DNA of 16,311 bases, taken from the NCBI GenBank assembly GCA_900321145.1, contig ONVB01000364.1, positions 1 through 16,311 of the forward strand, read 5' to 3'. Below are positions 6,835 to 15,564 of the stretch, piece after piece. Source of the stretch: an uncultured Eubacteriales bacterium. GTDB lineage: Bacteria > Bacillota > Clostridia > Lachnospirales > Lachnospiraceae. Below the pieces are notes generated by a model. That model did no database searches. It was given only the letters and a program-made list of their open reading frames with translations, and was not told the DNA's origin. A program made the position numbers and the translations under genes. Every line of letters begins with the position of its first letter. The stretch's first letter is position 1.

Positions 6835-9800
6835 ATTCAATATATGCACCTTATGGTTTCCGTTTCTTGCGACCATGAACGGCGTGATCTTTACATCCTC
6901 TAAATCCATCTCATGATAGCCGCTCTCGTCACGGTAGCTTGCTATGACCACAGATTTTTTAACTATGGCCTTATTCTTTAATCCGTTAAGTCTCATAAGA
7001 AGCTGAGACCTCTTGGGCAGAGTTCCTATCTTGAAGCCTCTTCCCTGATTGATGCCGACGGGATCGAGGTAGTCGGAAAGTGCCTGCTGCATAAGATTCT
7101 GTATCTCGAAGCTGTCATCCATATTGATGACGTTTATCCATACTGCTATCGAAAGATTCACGAACACCGGCTCGACTATGTGAAGCTTGTCCTGAGTGAC
7201 CGTTATCTCCGACTTGGAAAGAAGGTACTCATTTAAGCTTCCCGCTATCCTGTGGAATGCATACGAACCTTCCGCATAGTCCTTCATAAGCAGCACGAAG
7301 GTCAGGTCGCCGGGTGAGAGCTTTCCGTTCTTTCCCATACCCGCTATACCCTTTACCTGGTCTATGGTATCGGAGTAAGCAAGTATAGCCCTTGTATAAT
7401 CCTGCATGGTCACGAGCCTGTTTCTCGAGCTTAAGATGCTCGCACCCCTCTTTAATGCTGTCTCGACCTCTTCTATATTGCTTCCGCCAAAGGCCTTGAC
7501 CGGATTGCTTATATCGCCTATGAACTTTATATAGCCCTGTGAATCGGTTATCATATCCACACCCACATTGCCCGCTTTTCCGTTGCAGCAGCGAACTACG
7601 AGGCGAATGGCTACATTATCCGTAACCGAAGGAACCCAGGTATTGACTCCATCCCCGAACACTATGGTATTCTGGAGTCTGTCAAGCAGGTAGCATCTCG
7701 GATCATCCGAGGTCTCGAGTCTCGTAACCTCGTGCCATTTCTTATAGAATGCCGTTATGCCGCCCATTATATCATATTCCGCAAATGTGGTATCGGGCTC
7801 CTCTGCAAGCATAAGCTGCATCCTGTCTCTCGAGTGACGCCCCATCTCATTTACCCATACATCGGCATCTAAAATGTTGTTCACGCCGAGGTAGAAGGTC
7901 ATGCCCGGAGTTATCTCCTCCACGAAGAACTCCTGAGCCGGTCTGGTCTCTATGTTGGACACCTGAACCGCATTGAGCATAACATCCGTTATATGAGGCA
8001 GGTTTTCGACTATCTCATCCTCCGTCTGTGGCGTTACTCTCACAACTCTTATCCAGTAAGCGTTCTTGCCTTCAAGCTCGGACCTGTGGAAGTCCGCAGG
8101 CGGAAGGAACATGACCACTCCGGACCTTGTGAAATCCTGTGTATAGTCAAGCACCTTCATGGGCTTGAAGCCCTCTGCCGAATAGTACTCAAATCTGCAT
8201 CTTAAGCCTTCGTACTTCAGGCTGTCGGCCATATTGAAGAATATGCTTATCGGTCCCGACTCCATACGCTGCGAGAAGCCTAAGTACAGTGCGTCGTCCG
8301 CATATCCGCCCGTGAGGAAGGTCAGGTAACCCTTATCTGACTTTATGTCCTGAGTGAGCTCAAGCTTCTTGGTTCCCACTATCGAGAACAGTCTCTCCGG
8401 ATCCACATAGGAGTCTTCATATGTATATGCTATCTTTAAATCCTTTACTATCGGATAATGATGTACACACGGCCTCATGTAGCAGTTGTCGGCCTTGATC
8501 ACCTGGATCCTTATGCATCTTCCCTCATAAGCACCGGCAGTCGTCGGTACCCAGTCATCCGGACATATGAAGGTTATATCCTTGTGCCCGCTCATGTCGA
8601 CCGATGAGAACATATTTGAAAGATCCGTAGTCGGAAGCTTCTTCCAGCCCGTCCCGTTGAAATACTCCACCGCTATCTCATCCGCGTAGCAGTCACCCGG
8701 GATCTCGCGGGTAGCGGTCTTCGGTTTTCTCTTGATAACTTTCAGCGAGTCCTCTATCTGCTCGGGTGTGAAGCTCACCTTGTGCTCTTCAAAGGAAAGA
8801 TCGAAGCTTATCGTAACTCTCGACCCCGCCTTTGAGAAGTAATTATCCTGACACACATAGCACTCTCCGTAAAGTGCTAAGGTATCGGTAAACGGAAGAA
8901 ATGTCTCGACGCTCAGATCGTTGGAGCCGTTATTGATGCTGTCCGAGAATACCGGGTGTCCCTGCGCCGAAAAGCTTATCTTGGATACTCTTCTTGACTC
9001 GTCGGGAACCTCCTTCGCGATCATAAGAAGCAGGCTGTAGCTTGCCTCTCCGAGCTCTATCTTTTTGTTCTTCTCGAATTTTCTTAAAACAAAGGTACAT
9101 CCGTCAGGCTTTAAGCTTACGGAAGGATAATCCTTTATACCATTCTCGGAGATATAAGCAAAGCGTACTCTCTTTTCTTTTATATCCTCGATAAGCTTGT
9201 CTCCGCCCTCTATCTTGACGAAGATATCGTCATTCTCACAGTCAAATACGGTGCTGTGATAAAAGGCTACTACATTTCTGTCGATACCGCCGCCCTCGCC
9301 GAACAAAATGAACGGCCTAAGTGATCCTTCCGAATCCTCGGACTTTTCGGGTACGCCGTCAAGGTCCGCCAGGTAGGTCTGCCCCTCTACAAGCTCGGGA
9401 TTCTCGAAGTCGCCCTTAAGCGGTACTATGGCTCCGGTCTCCCTGTCCGCCATAAATGAGTAGATAAGCTTTGAGCTCGTCACATACACGCTGTGATCCG
9501 TCTCAAATACCAGAGGCTCTTCGGTCTCGGTAAGAAGCTTTGTACCCTTCATGATTCCGGTACCCGGAACAGTGTCATCCGTAAGTCCGCATACAACCAT
9601 GCAGCTTGCCGGTCTTGCCGGCAGCAGCGATATATCGAGCATGTTCACGAATTCGGTGTGATAACGGTCAAGCACCTCGTTCATCCTGCCGATGTTCTCG
9701 GCTACCTGGCCTGCAAATACCTTCGCAAGCGCAGAGCCTACATCGGGATTCTCTTCATCCGGAATCCAGCCTGTCTCGTATGAAGCGGCAAGTCCGGCAA

Positions 9801-9867
9801 CCTCACGTTCAATGTCCGCTTCGGTTCTCGTATCAATATTCAATTTCTTCAACCGGTTCATACTCAT
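6832..9867 (-). CDS. Large baseplate J-like wedge protein (Afp11-like)
   Basis: 1011 residues, close to the size of Afp11-type proteins. The start is ATG 9867 (a second ATG two codons later is equally possible); its first 35 bases overlap the end of the gp25-like gene in another frame, and no strong ribosome binding site is seen, so coupled translation is likely. The N-terminal region has the family block with WIPDEENPDVGSALAKVFAG and VLDRYHTEFVNMLDISLLPARPA. The middle is long and beta-rich with several YWIRV/FYLGV-like strands. The C-terminal J-type module includes SSRNRLVTMQDYTRAILAYS, DQVKGIAG, GDLTFVLLMKDY and GFKIGTLPKRSQLLMRLNGL. It is expected to be a major wedge component paired with the 700-residue protein. 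No fusion or frame break was seen. Confidence 0.87.
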   Translation of the reverse strand: MSMNRLKKLNIDTRTEADIEREVAGLAASYETGWIPDEENPDVGSALAKVFAGQVAENIGRMNEVLDRYHTEFVNMLDISLLPARPASCMVVCGLTDDTVPGTGIMKGTKLLTETEEPLVFETDHSVYVTSSKLIYSFMADRETGAIVPLKGDFENPELVEGQTYLADLDGVPEKSEDSEGSLRPFILFGEGGGIDRNVVAFYHSTVFDCENDDIFVKIEGGDKLIEDIKEKRVRFAYISENGIKDYPSVSLKPDGCTFVLRKFEKNKKIELGEASYSLLLMIAKEVPDESRRVSKISFSAQGHPVFSDSINNGSNDLSVETFLPFTDTLALYGECYVCQDNYFSKAGSRVTISFDLSFEEHKVSFTPEQIEDSLKVIKRKPKTATREIPGDCYADEIAVEYFNGTGWKKLPTTDLSNMFSSVDMSGHKDITFICPDDWVPTTAGAYEGRCIRIQVIKADNCYMRPCVHHYPIVKDLKIAYTYEDSYVDPERLFSIVGTKKLELTQDIKSDKGYLTFLTGGYADDALYLGFSQRMESGPISIFFNMADSLKYEGLRCRFEYYSAEGFKPMKVLDYTQDFTRSGVVMFLPPADFHRSELEGKNAYWIRVVRVTPQTEDEIVENLPHITDVMLNAVQVSNIETRPAQEFFVEEITPGMTFYLGVNNILDADVWVNEMGRHSRDRMQLMLAEEPDTTFAEYDIMGGITAFYKKWHEVTRLETSDDPRCYLLDRLQNTIVFGDGVNTWVPSVTDNVAIRLVVRCCNGKAGNVGVDMITDSQGYIKFIGDISNPVKAFGGSNIEEVETALKRGASILSSRNRLVTMQDYTRAILAYSDTIDQVKGIAGMGKNGKLSPGDLTFVLLMKDYAEGSYAFHRIAGSLNEYLLSKSEITVTQDKLHIVEPVFVNLSIAVWINVINMDDSFEIQNLMQQALSDYLDPVGINQGRGFKIGTLPKRSQLLMRLNGLKNKAIVKKSVVIASYRDESGYHEMDLEDVKITPFMVARNGNHKVHILN

Positions 9868-10291
9868 AATGCTCAGGTTCTTCCTCTCTCATCTCCGTAT
9901 CCCTGTTCAGATAGAACGGGAATACTATATTGTCCCTTGTGTTGGAATTGGTTACTGTGTATTCTATGTTGAATATGATCCTTCCGTCTCCCGACTCCGG
10001 ATCGGGTTTTATATCAAGCTCCGATATCCTCGGCTCCTGATTCAGTATCTCTTCCTTCAGTGTCCTTATCAGGATATTCAGTCTCGTCAGCGACATATCC
10101 ATAAATGTGTAGCTGACCAAGTTACTTCCGAAATCCTCGCGAAGCGGTCTCTCACCTATAGAGGTCATAAGGATAAGATATACCGATTCCTTTACGCTCT
10201 GTTCCTCCGACACCGTCACGAACCGGCCTGTCGCCTTGTTGATCTGCGGAGGGAACTTCATACCCTGACCTAAGAATTCTTTAGCTGCCAA
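9833..10291 (-). CDS. gp25/GPW-like baseplate protein (Afp9-like)
   Basis: 152 residues including a GPW_gp25 domain. Key stretch: SVKESVYLILMTSIGERPLR followed by EDFGSNL (residues about 32-58), matching the conserved GER-x-x-x-x-DFG motif of T4 gp25, P2 gpW and Afp9. The start is TTG at 10291, supported by GGAGGG 7 bases upstream; the next in-frame ATG (residue 11) has no comparable site and would shorten the usual N terminus. Family role: gp25 ties the wedge to the first sheath ring and nucleates sheath assembly. The C-terminal 20 residues are an acidic, Tyr-rich tail whose DNA also encodes the start of the next gene. It follows the spike gene by 13 bases. Confidence 0.9.
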   Translation of the reverse strand: MAAKEFLGQGMKFPPQINKATGRFVTVSEEQSVKESVYLILMTSIGERPLREDFGSNLVSYTFMDMSLTRLNILIRTLKEEILNQEPRISELDIKPDPESGDGRIIFNIEYTVTNSNTRDNIVFPFYLNRDTEMREEEPEHYEYEPVEEIEY

Positions 10292-10298
10292 ATCTTAT

Positions 10299-10304
10299 CC
10301 CTCC
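10299..10304 (-). promoter_or_regulatory. Ribosome binding site for the TTG-started gp25-like gene
   Basis: GGAGGG on the minus strand immediately after the TAA of the spike gene and 7 bases before TTG at 10291. It decides the start in favour of TTG over the downstream in-frame ATG. Confidence 0.7.
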
Positions 10305-11126
10305 TTATCCTATCTTGACAGGCTTGCCTTCCGCAGTGAGCATTCCGCCCGCTGAAAGCTTGAGCATACCTGTTGATTCTACCGTTACATTTGCACCTGT
10401 GAGATCCGTCTTGCTTTCGGCTGTTAATGCCATCTTGCCCTGAGACTGGATCGACACATCCTTTGCCTCGACAGTGACCTTGCCGCTGTCACCGCTCATG
10501 GTCACCTTTATGGAATCTCCGACCGTAAGGGAGAGCTTTTTGTTGGCATTGATCTTCATCTCGCCTTCCTTGGTCTTCATCTCTACTTCGCAGTTTCCGT
10601 CTTTATCCTTTATGGATATGAGCTGCTTTTCGTCGTTCAATACGATCGTGTGCTTCGATTCCGGCGTGGTGATCGTTATGCTGTCCTTGCTTTCGGCGGT
10701 TCCCTCATCAGGTTCACCGTCATAGAACTCTATGGCATTTCCATGCCTTGTCACGATCCTCTTCTTCTGGTTCTGCTCATCCTTGGACTTGGTCAGGAAC
10801 TTGTCCGAGTCCTTCGGGATACAGCCTATCACATAAGGTCTCTCGATGTTGCCCTGGTCAAAAGCTACCAGAACCTGGTCTCCTACCTCCGGAAGGAAGT
10901 ACATTCCCCAGCTCTTGCCTATATACGGTGCCGCAACCTTCGCCCACTTAAGGACATTTGCATCCGAGTCTCTGGTATGTATCAGCACGCATATCCTGCC
11001 CGAGCGCTCCTGGTCATAATTATCCACAACCTCTCCGACAACTATACCGAATATCCTGTTATCGCCGGTCTCGGTCTTCGCTATATTCTTTTCGGATATA
11101 TCCTCTATAACATCGAACAAACCCAT
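10305..11126 (-). CDS. Baseplate spike protein, gpV/gp5-like with OB fold and beta-helix
   Basis: 273 residues from ATG 11126, with GGGAGG upstream inside the end of the previous gene. Residues about 25-105 form the OB-fold domain typical of gp5/gpV/VgrG spikes: GIVVGEVVDNYDQERSGRIC (27-46), LKWAKVAAPYIGKSWGMYF (59-77), LPEVGDQVLVAFDQGNIERP (78-97) and YVIGCI. After a Lys-rich linker (105-124) comes TRHGNAIEFYD and then a Thr/Lys/Val-rich repetitive stretch (150-273) with alternating short strands (KVTVEAKDVSIQSQGKMALT), as in an intertwined trimeric beta-helix. Family role: the trimer is the membrane-piercing spike sitting on the hub. Hub and spike are separate genes here, as in P2 gpD/gpV, rather than one VgrG/Afp8 chain. 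No PAAR tip or effector domain is attached. Confidence 0.9.
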   Translation of the reverse strand: MGLFDVIEDISEKNIAKTETGDNRIFGIVVGEVVDNYDQERSGRICVLIHTRDSDANVLKWAKVAAPYIGKSWGMYFLPEVGDQVLVAFDQGNIERPYVIGCIPKDSDKFLTKSKDEQNQKKRIVTRHGNAIEFYDGEPDEGTAESKDSITITTPESKHTIVLNDEKQLISIKDKDGNCEVEMKTKEGEMKINANKKLSLTVGDSIKVTMSGDSGKVTVEAKDVSIQSQGKMALTAESKTDLTGANVTVESTGMLKLSAGGMLTAEGKPVKIG

Positions 11127-11127
11127 A

Positions 11128-12447
11128 CTATAAGAATCCTCCCATGCCTGATGTAGCTCCGCCTATACTGCCTGCAGCACCTCCAATGCCGCCGACCGAA
11201 TCAAGCTTGGCCGCCTTGCCTATAAGCTTGGTCCTGTATATACCTTCTCCCGAGAAGGTATGTATGACTTCCTGCAGATAATAAGTATTATCCGGTCCCT
11301 GATTCATGCCGCTTAACGTGATGAACTTGCCCGGTACGATCTCGGGAAGTCCGACCATCGTAGCCTCTAAAGTTCCGAAGCGGTAACTCATCATCTCGGC
11401 AAGCGACTCTGCTCTTAAAGTAGCATCCTCCTTGGACTCTACAGTCGGGTCGATATATACCTTGGTAAGCTTGCCGACTATACTCTTTGCCTTGCTTCCC
11501 TGGGATATCTTATTATTTACTCTTGCCTTACCCGATATGAGCTTACCCTTACCAGCATCCACATTTCTGACCTCCACGCTTCCGTAGAGACCGGTTATAT
11601 CATATTCCACGTTGATATTCATCAATCCCGTCTTCGGAGACAGATCTATCAAAGTGCTTGTATCGCTTTTTGCCTTTCTGAAGAAGAGCTTACCTCCTAA
11701 GATAAAGAAGTCGCAATTATATCTCTTTGCCGCTCTCACGAAGAATTCGTAATCACTCTCCGCCACCATCTCCACGGTAAATATACCGGAGGTCTGCTGA
11801 GCGCTGGCCTGATCCTTTGCCGGGGTTGAAGCAGCTCCCTCCGAAGGATTCGTTGGAACCGATGTCGGAACTGATGTCGGTATCGAACCCGCCTGAGCCC
11901 CGGACACTATGGTCTGTCCCTTGCCCGTCGTGTCGGCTATCTCGTATCCGGTGAAAACACCCTCGGACATCATCGTGCTGTAAGGATCGTTGTCAAGTAT
12001 CTCCTTCAATGCCATAGAGTAGGAATTGGCTTTAAGCTGTCTCGAGGAATTATTTGCCATCATCACACCCTTTACATCGAGAGCGGATACCATAACACCG
12101 GGTACCCCGTCCTCTTCATAGATGAAGTTGACCTTAGCTATAAATCCTCTGAATACCTCTCTTACGCCCGTGGCATAACCAAATCTTATGAGAACCGATG
12201 AGCCGAGCGTGATATACTTTTTGAGCTTATCCATCAGAAATGTGGTCGATATAATATCATAAGAATTATAGATCACAAAGCTTGCCATGGATGCTTCCAA
12301 ACCGGCGGAAAGCTCAACCCTTACATCCGATACGGCAAAGCCGAACTTGTTCTCCGCTATATTTAATCCGCCTATCTCTATAGATACATACGGATCTCTG
12401 AACAGTCCATATTCACTTTTTAAGCTTTCAAAATCAAATTCGGCCAT
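11128..12447 (-). CDS. Baseplate hub protein, gpD/late-control-D-like (N-terminal half of Afp8/VgrG)
   Basis: 439 residues from ATG 12447, with GGAG upstream overlapping the end of the previous gene. The order of elements fits the Phage_GPD/gp27-like hub: a first beta-domain (YVSIEIGGLNI, then VRVELSAGLEASMASFVIYN, about 20-60), LGSSVLIRFGYATGVREVFR (81-100), GFIAKVNFIYEEDGVPGVMV (101-120), and the second-domain signature MVAESDYEFFVRAAKRYNCD (227-246) followed by FFILGGKLFF. Between the two lobes lies a low-complexity linker (about 175-221) with PTSVPTSVPTN and Ala/Ser/Gln-rich sequence, unusual for a compact hub. The C terminus is Gly-rich (GGIGGAAGSIGGATSGMGG). Family role: a trimeric hub joining inner tube to spike. 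It lies one base upstream of the spike gene, so the two are probably translated together. Confidence 0.88.
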   Translation of the reverse strand: MAEFDFESLKSEYGLFRDPYVSIEIGGLNIAENKFGFAVSDVRVELSAGLEASMASFVIYNSYDIISTTFLMDKLKKYITLGSSVLIRFGYATGVREVFRGFIAKVNFIYEEDGVPGVMVSALDVKGVMMANNSSRQLKANSYSMALKEILDNDPYSTMMSEGVFTGYEIADTTGKGQTIVSGAQAGSIPTSVPTSVPTNPSEGAASTPAKDQASAQQTSGIFTVEMVAESDYEFFVRAAKRYNCDFFILGGKLFFRKAKSDTSTLIDLSPKTGLMNINVEYDITGLYGSVEVRNVDAGKGKLISGKARVNNKISQGSKAKSIVGKLTKVYIDPTVESKEDATLRAESLAEMMSYRFGTLEATMVGLPEIVPGKFITLSGMNQGPDNTYYLQEVIHTFSGEGIYRTKLIGKAAKLDSVGGIGGAAGSIGGATSGMGGFL

Positions 12448-12450
12448 CTC

Positions 12451-14625
12451 TTACTCCAATATTCCTAAGTCTATTCCCCGGAATCCGCCAAGGCCTCCGC
12501 CTCCGCTTATTCCGCCGGATCCTACGGGATTGATCACCTTTATTCCTCCCCCGACCTGAGAATTCTTGATCATCTCATTTATCGAAGGCTTCGGCTTCTC
12601 CTCCTGCTGCTGTGGATCCGTTTTCTGTCCCTTTTGTTCTTCGTCATATGCTGTCTCGGCCTTTTCGTATCTGTCCTTAGCTTCCTCAGCCTCTCTTTTG
12701 GATGTACCGGTTACGTATTTGGCATAATCAAGATTGTCCTTTGCCTTGCCGAGTTCAACCTCTCCTTCAAGTCTGACATGAGTAGATGTATTATATGCAT
12801 CCAGCTTCTCTTTGGCTGTTTTTTCCTTTTCGTCAAGATCTTTTTTTGCTGTCTCTAAAGCTTCATTCTTGCTATCAAGATCTGTCTTAGCCGCAGTCTT
12901 TTCCTGTTCTGCCGCTGCACGTCCCGGATCGTTCTCGGGAAGCTTTTCAAGCTTCTCTGATGCCTCATCAAACTTCTTTTGAGCTTCCTCCTGAGCAGTC
13001 TCCGCCTTATCCCTTGCTTCCCTCGCGGCATCCTCCGCATCCCTTGCTTCAAAGTGTTCCTTCTGGGCTGCAGTCTCTTCCTGCTTCAGTTTATCAACCT
13101 TTTCCTGCTCTTCCTTGACCTTGTCCTCGGCAGCCTTTACCGCTTCCTCTGCTGCCTTCACGGCATCATCGGCATCCTCCTTGGCTTTCTTTGCCTCATC
13201 ACGTTCCTTCTCTGCCGGAGTCCTTGTATCAGGTTCTTCGGGAGCGGGTGTGGGTTCGGGCGTGGACGGATCGTTGTTATCATCGTCATCATCGCTGTCG
13301 TCTGTGTCGTCGTCTGTATCGTCGTCACTCGGTCTTGTTTCTCTGCTCACTTCCTCTGAATCCACATTATAATATGTCTTTTCATCTTCCTCAGCTTTTT
13401 TCTCGGCCGCCTCCCGTGCTTCTCTGGCTTCCTGCTCCCTCTCGTCGCGGTCTTCCTCGCGTTTCTTCTCCGCTTCATCACGCTTATCTTCGGTAAGACT
13501 TATATTCACATCATTTTTTCTGCCGGATGTAAACTTTCTCTCCTGCTGTTTGGTTCCGAGCGAATCCTGTTTTTTCTGTATCTGTTTGGCTACCTTATCG
13601 GAATCGGATACCTCTTCCGACGTTGCCTCATCTATCGCGCCCTGTATGGCACCTGCAAGGGTAAGTCCAAGACCTGCAATACCCTTTGCGGTATTTGCAA
13701 CCTGTGCTGCTGCACCCGCAACCGTATCCACGACATTCCCAACGGTATCCATCGCGCCCTTTACCTTACCGAAAACACCCTGCTCCTTGTAACCGAAAGC
13801 GCTGTCATAGGCTTCCATCCAGTAGCCCATATTCGTGGAATTGATCTCTGTATCCGAAAGAAGTATCGTAAGTGCTACCTCACCCCTGATCGGTCTTCCG
13901 TGAAGATCAAACATCGTATATGTACTTCTTACGTTCTTAAGCACGCCTTCATAGATCATACTTGACCAGCAGAAGGCAACCTCTCTTGTGTTCTCTTTCC
14001 TGATTGCGGCCGTAAAGCCTTCGACCATGGCCTGTACGGACCTGCTTTCAAACAATCCTGACTGCTTTCCGACCTTTTTTAATATGGCATTATACGCACT
14101 TTGCATGGCGGTGGTCAGATTGGCAAACGACGAATCATTCACAAAAGCTTCATTTGGTATGATCCGCTCAAAGACAAGAGTTACATGAAGTTCCATGTAC
14201 GGGTAGTTGGCGCCCTTTGATATATCTGCTGCTCCTCCGGCACCGTTTACCTTTGTGACATCCTCTTCCTCGTATCTCTGCGATGATATCCTTAAGGATG
14301 AGGGATTGAACTGAACCTCAAATTCCTTGTTATAGGCAATGTTTCCTCTTAAGCCTGTCATCTTGCCTGACAGGCCGCTCGCAAGATCGCCCACCTGAGT
14401 CTTGAGCGGCTCTTTAAGTCCCGAGTTGCCGGCCATCTTGCTTACATCGTTCAGATTTGCCGGCGACATATCATCTATGCCGCCTCCGAAGCCGCCCTTT
14501 GATTTCGGCTGAACCGGATCTTTGGGTTCAAGCTCCGGATCCCCCTTCTCATGAAGCAGGATTATAGCCTTATCAACCTTGCCAAAGGCAAACTCTTCAA
14601 ATTTATCTAAAACCAGATTACCCAT
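12451..14625 (-). CDS. CIS tube/Afp7-like protein with long coiled-coil and acidic C-terminal extension
   Basis: 724 residues from ATG 14625, with AGGAG 9 bases upstream. The first 280 residues match the CIS tube N-terminal domain: VQFNPSSLRIS (104-114), YPYMELHVTLVFER (141-154), REVAFCWSSMIYEGVL (214-229) and YTMFDLHGRPIRGEVALTI (236-254), ending YWMEAYDSAFGY. The remainder is unlike ordinary Afp7: a Gly/Ala/Val-rich hydrophobic stretch (287-331), a charged helix (378-415), an Asp-rich tract (434-451), a Pro/Thr/Glu linker (452-472), a long Ala/Glu/Lys coiled coil (473-666) and a Gly-rich tail (692-715). There is no LysM domain. It is 3 bases upstream of the hub gene. The front half is probably an adaptor between inner tube and hub. 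The extension might be a scaffold, a lumenal plug or a tape-measure-like element; that part is speculation. Confidence 0.8.
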   Translation of the reverse strand: MGNLVLDKFEEFAFGKVDKAIILLHEKGDPELEPKDPVQPKSKGGFGGGIDDMSPANLNDVSKMAGNSGLKEPLKTQVGDLASGLSGKMTGLRGNIAYNKEFEVQFNPSSLRISSQRYEEEDVTKVNGAGGAADISKGANYPYMELHVTLVFERIIPNEAFVNDSSFANLTTAMQSAYNAILKKVGKQSGLFESRSVQAMVEGFTAAIRKENTREVAFCWSSMIYEGVLKNVRSTYTMFDLHGRPIRGEVALTILLSDTEINSTNMGYWMEAYDSAFGYKEQGVFGKVKGAMDTVGNVVDTVAGAAAQVANTAKGIAGLGLTLAGAIQGAIDEATSEEVSDSDKVAKQIQKKQDSLGTKQQERKFTSGRKNDVNISLTEDKRDEAEKKREEDRDEREQEAREAREAAEKKAEEDEKTYYNVDSEEVSRETRPSDDDTDDDTDDSDDDDDNNDPSTPEPTPAPEEPDTRTPAEKERDEAKKAKEDADDAVKAAEEAVKAAEDKVKEEQEKVDKLKQEETAAQKEHFEARDAEDAAREARDKAETAQEEAQKKFDEASEKLEKLPENDPGRAAAEQEKTAAKTDLDSKNEALETAKKDLDEKEKTAKEKLDAYNTSTHVRLEGEVELGKAKDNLDYAKYVTGTSKREAEEAKDRYEKAETAYDEEQKGQKTDPQQQEEKPKPSINEMIKNSQVGGGIKVINPVGSGGISGGGGLGGFRGIDLGILE
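13273..13326 (-). repeat. Asp-rich low-complexity tract in the extended tube-like protein
   Basis: Encodes residues 434-451, almost all Asp with a few Thr/Ser, from irregular GAC/GAT repeats. It divides the first charged helix from the Pro/Thr/Glu linker and main coiled coil. Such slippage-prone repeats may vary in length between strains. Confidence 0.75.
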
Positions 14626-14652
14626 AGACTGTACTCCTGTGTCAAGTCTTTA

Positions 14653-15558
14653 TTAACTGAGCAGATTTCCGACCGCATCCGAAACCCCTCCGCTCACATT
14701 CTCTCCGACATTTGCGAGGTTTCCTCCAATACTCCTGTCGACAAATGCTGCCTTGAACGCTTCGTCCCAATACTCGTTATCGGTTGCATAACCCTGTGAA
14801 GAAGCAGCCTGACGAAGTGAAAGGTTAACCGTCGCCTTTATCGGTTCTCCCTTTTTATTGAACATGGTATAATTGGCATCAACCGAGTTGAGCTGACCAT
14901 GAAAGAACATATCCGCCCATACAAATACCATGTTTCTCGTTCTGTTTGATATGAGCAGCGATATAAGTCCTTCGACCTTTTCCTTTATCGAATATCCGCC
15001 GGCGGCTTTGGTTATAAGATTTGCCGCCATATCCTTTACATTTCCGATATTCGGATTAAGATTCTCCCTTATGAAAGCATCCTGGGAGTTTACATCCTCA
15101 AATATAAGCTGTACGCTCATGAATGTAGTCGCTTTACGCTCCATGGTAACGAGCTGCTGAGCACCGGCATCACCCATGGCCCTGAAATCCCTCTGACGTC
15201 CTGCAGCCGTTGAAAATGTAAGACTGTTCGGATTATACTGAACCTCCATCTTCAGGAAGTTTTTTTCCGCCATGTTCGTTTCAGTTTCCTTCTTCTGTGC
15301 GGCATCGGCTTCAAACAGTTCACCGAGAGTATCAACATCCATAACCTGACCTGCGGCCTTCCCCATACGGGACGAAACCTTACCCGCCTTCTTCTTCTTG
15401 GCCAATGCTTTTAACGCTGAAACACTTTCATTTATGGCGTTCTTTGCATCCTCTCCCTGAAGGCCCGGAAGCGAAGATGCCGATCTTTTCTGCACAAAGA
15501 TCATAGCCTTCGGTGCTTTGCCCTTTATTAAATCTGCCGTATCCGAAAAGACACCCAT
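14653..15558 (-). CDS. CIS tube/Afp7-like baseplate protein
   Basis: 301 residues from ATG 15558, with GAGGAG about 11 bases upstream. It shares the CIS tube domain with its downstream neighbour: VQYNPNSLTFS (106-116), TFMSVQLIFED (145-155), RNMVFVWADMFFHGQL (208-223) and YTMFNKKGEPIKATVNLSL (230-248), ending EYWDEAFKAAFVD. The first 100 residues are Lys/Ala-rich and variable (ALAKKKKAGK). The C-terminal 30 residues are Gly/Asn/Ser-rich, with no LysM domain, which Afp7-class proteins often have. Family knowledge places this domain at the junction of inner tube and baseplate hub. Two adjacent divergent copies suggest duplication with specialisation, possibly two stacked rings. It begins 6 bases after the upstream gene's stop, within the same operon. 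Confidence 0.82.
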   Translation of the reverse strand: MGVFSDTADLIKGKAPKAMIFVQKRSASSLPGLQGEDAKNAINESVSALKALAKKKKAGKVSSRMGKAAGQVMDVDTLGELFEADAAQKKETETNMAEKNFLKMEVQYNPNSLTFSTAAGRQRDFRAMGDAGAQQLVTMERKATTFMSVQLIFEDVNSQDAFIRENLNPNIGNVKDMAANLITKAAGGYSIKEKVEGLISLLISNRTRNMVFVWADMFFHGQLNSVDANYTMFNKKGEPIKATVNLSLRQAASSQGYATDNEYWDEAFKAAFVDRSIGGNLANVGENVSGGVSDAVGNLLS

Positions 15559-15564
15559 AACTCA

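Noticed and set aside
9692..10273. Plus-strand open frame of 193 codons
   Set aside because: It is antisense to the J-type and gp25-like genes; frame openness reflects their codon use.
13115..13372. Plus-strand Ser/Ala-rich open frames
   Set aside because: Antisense to the coiled-coil and Asp-rich parts of the extended tube-like gene; Ser-rich antisense of Asp/Glu/Ala codons is expected.
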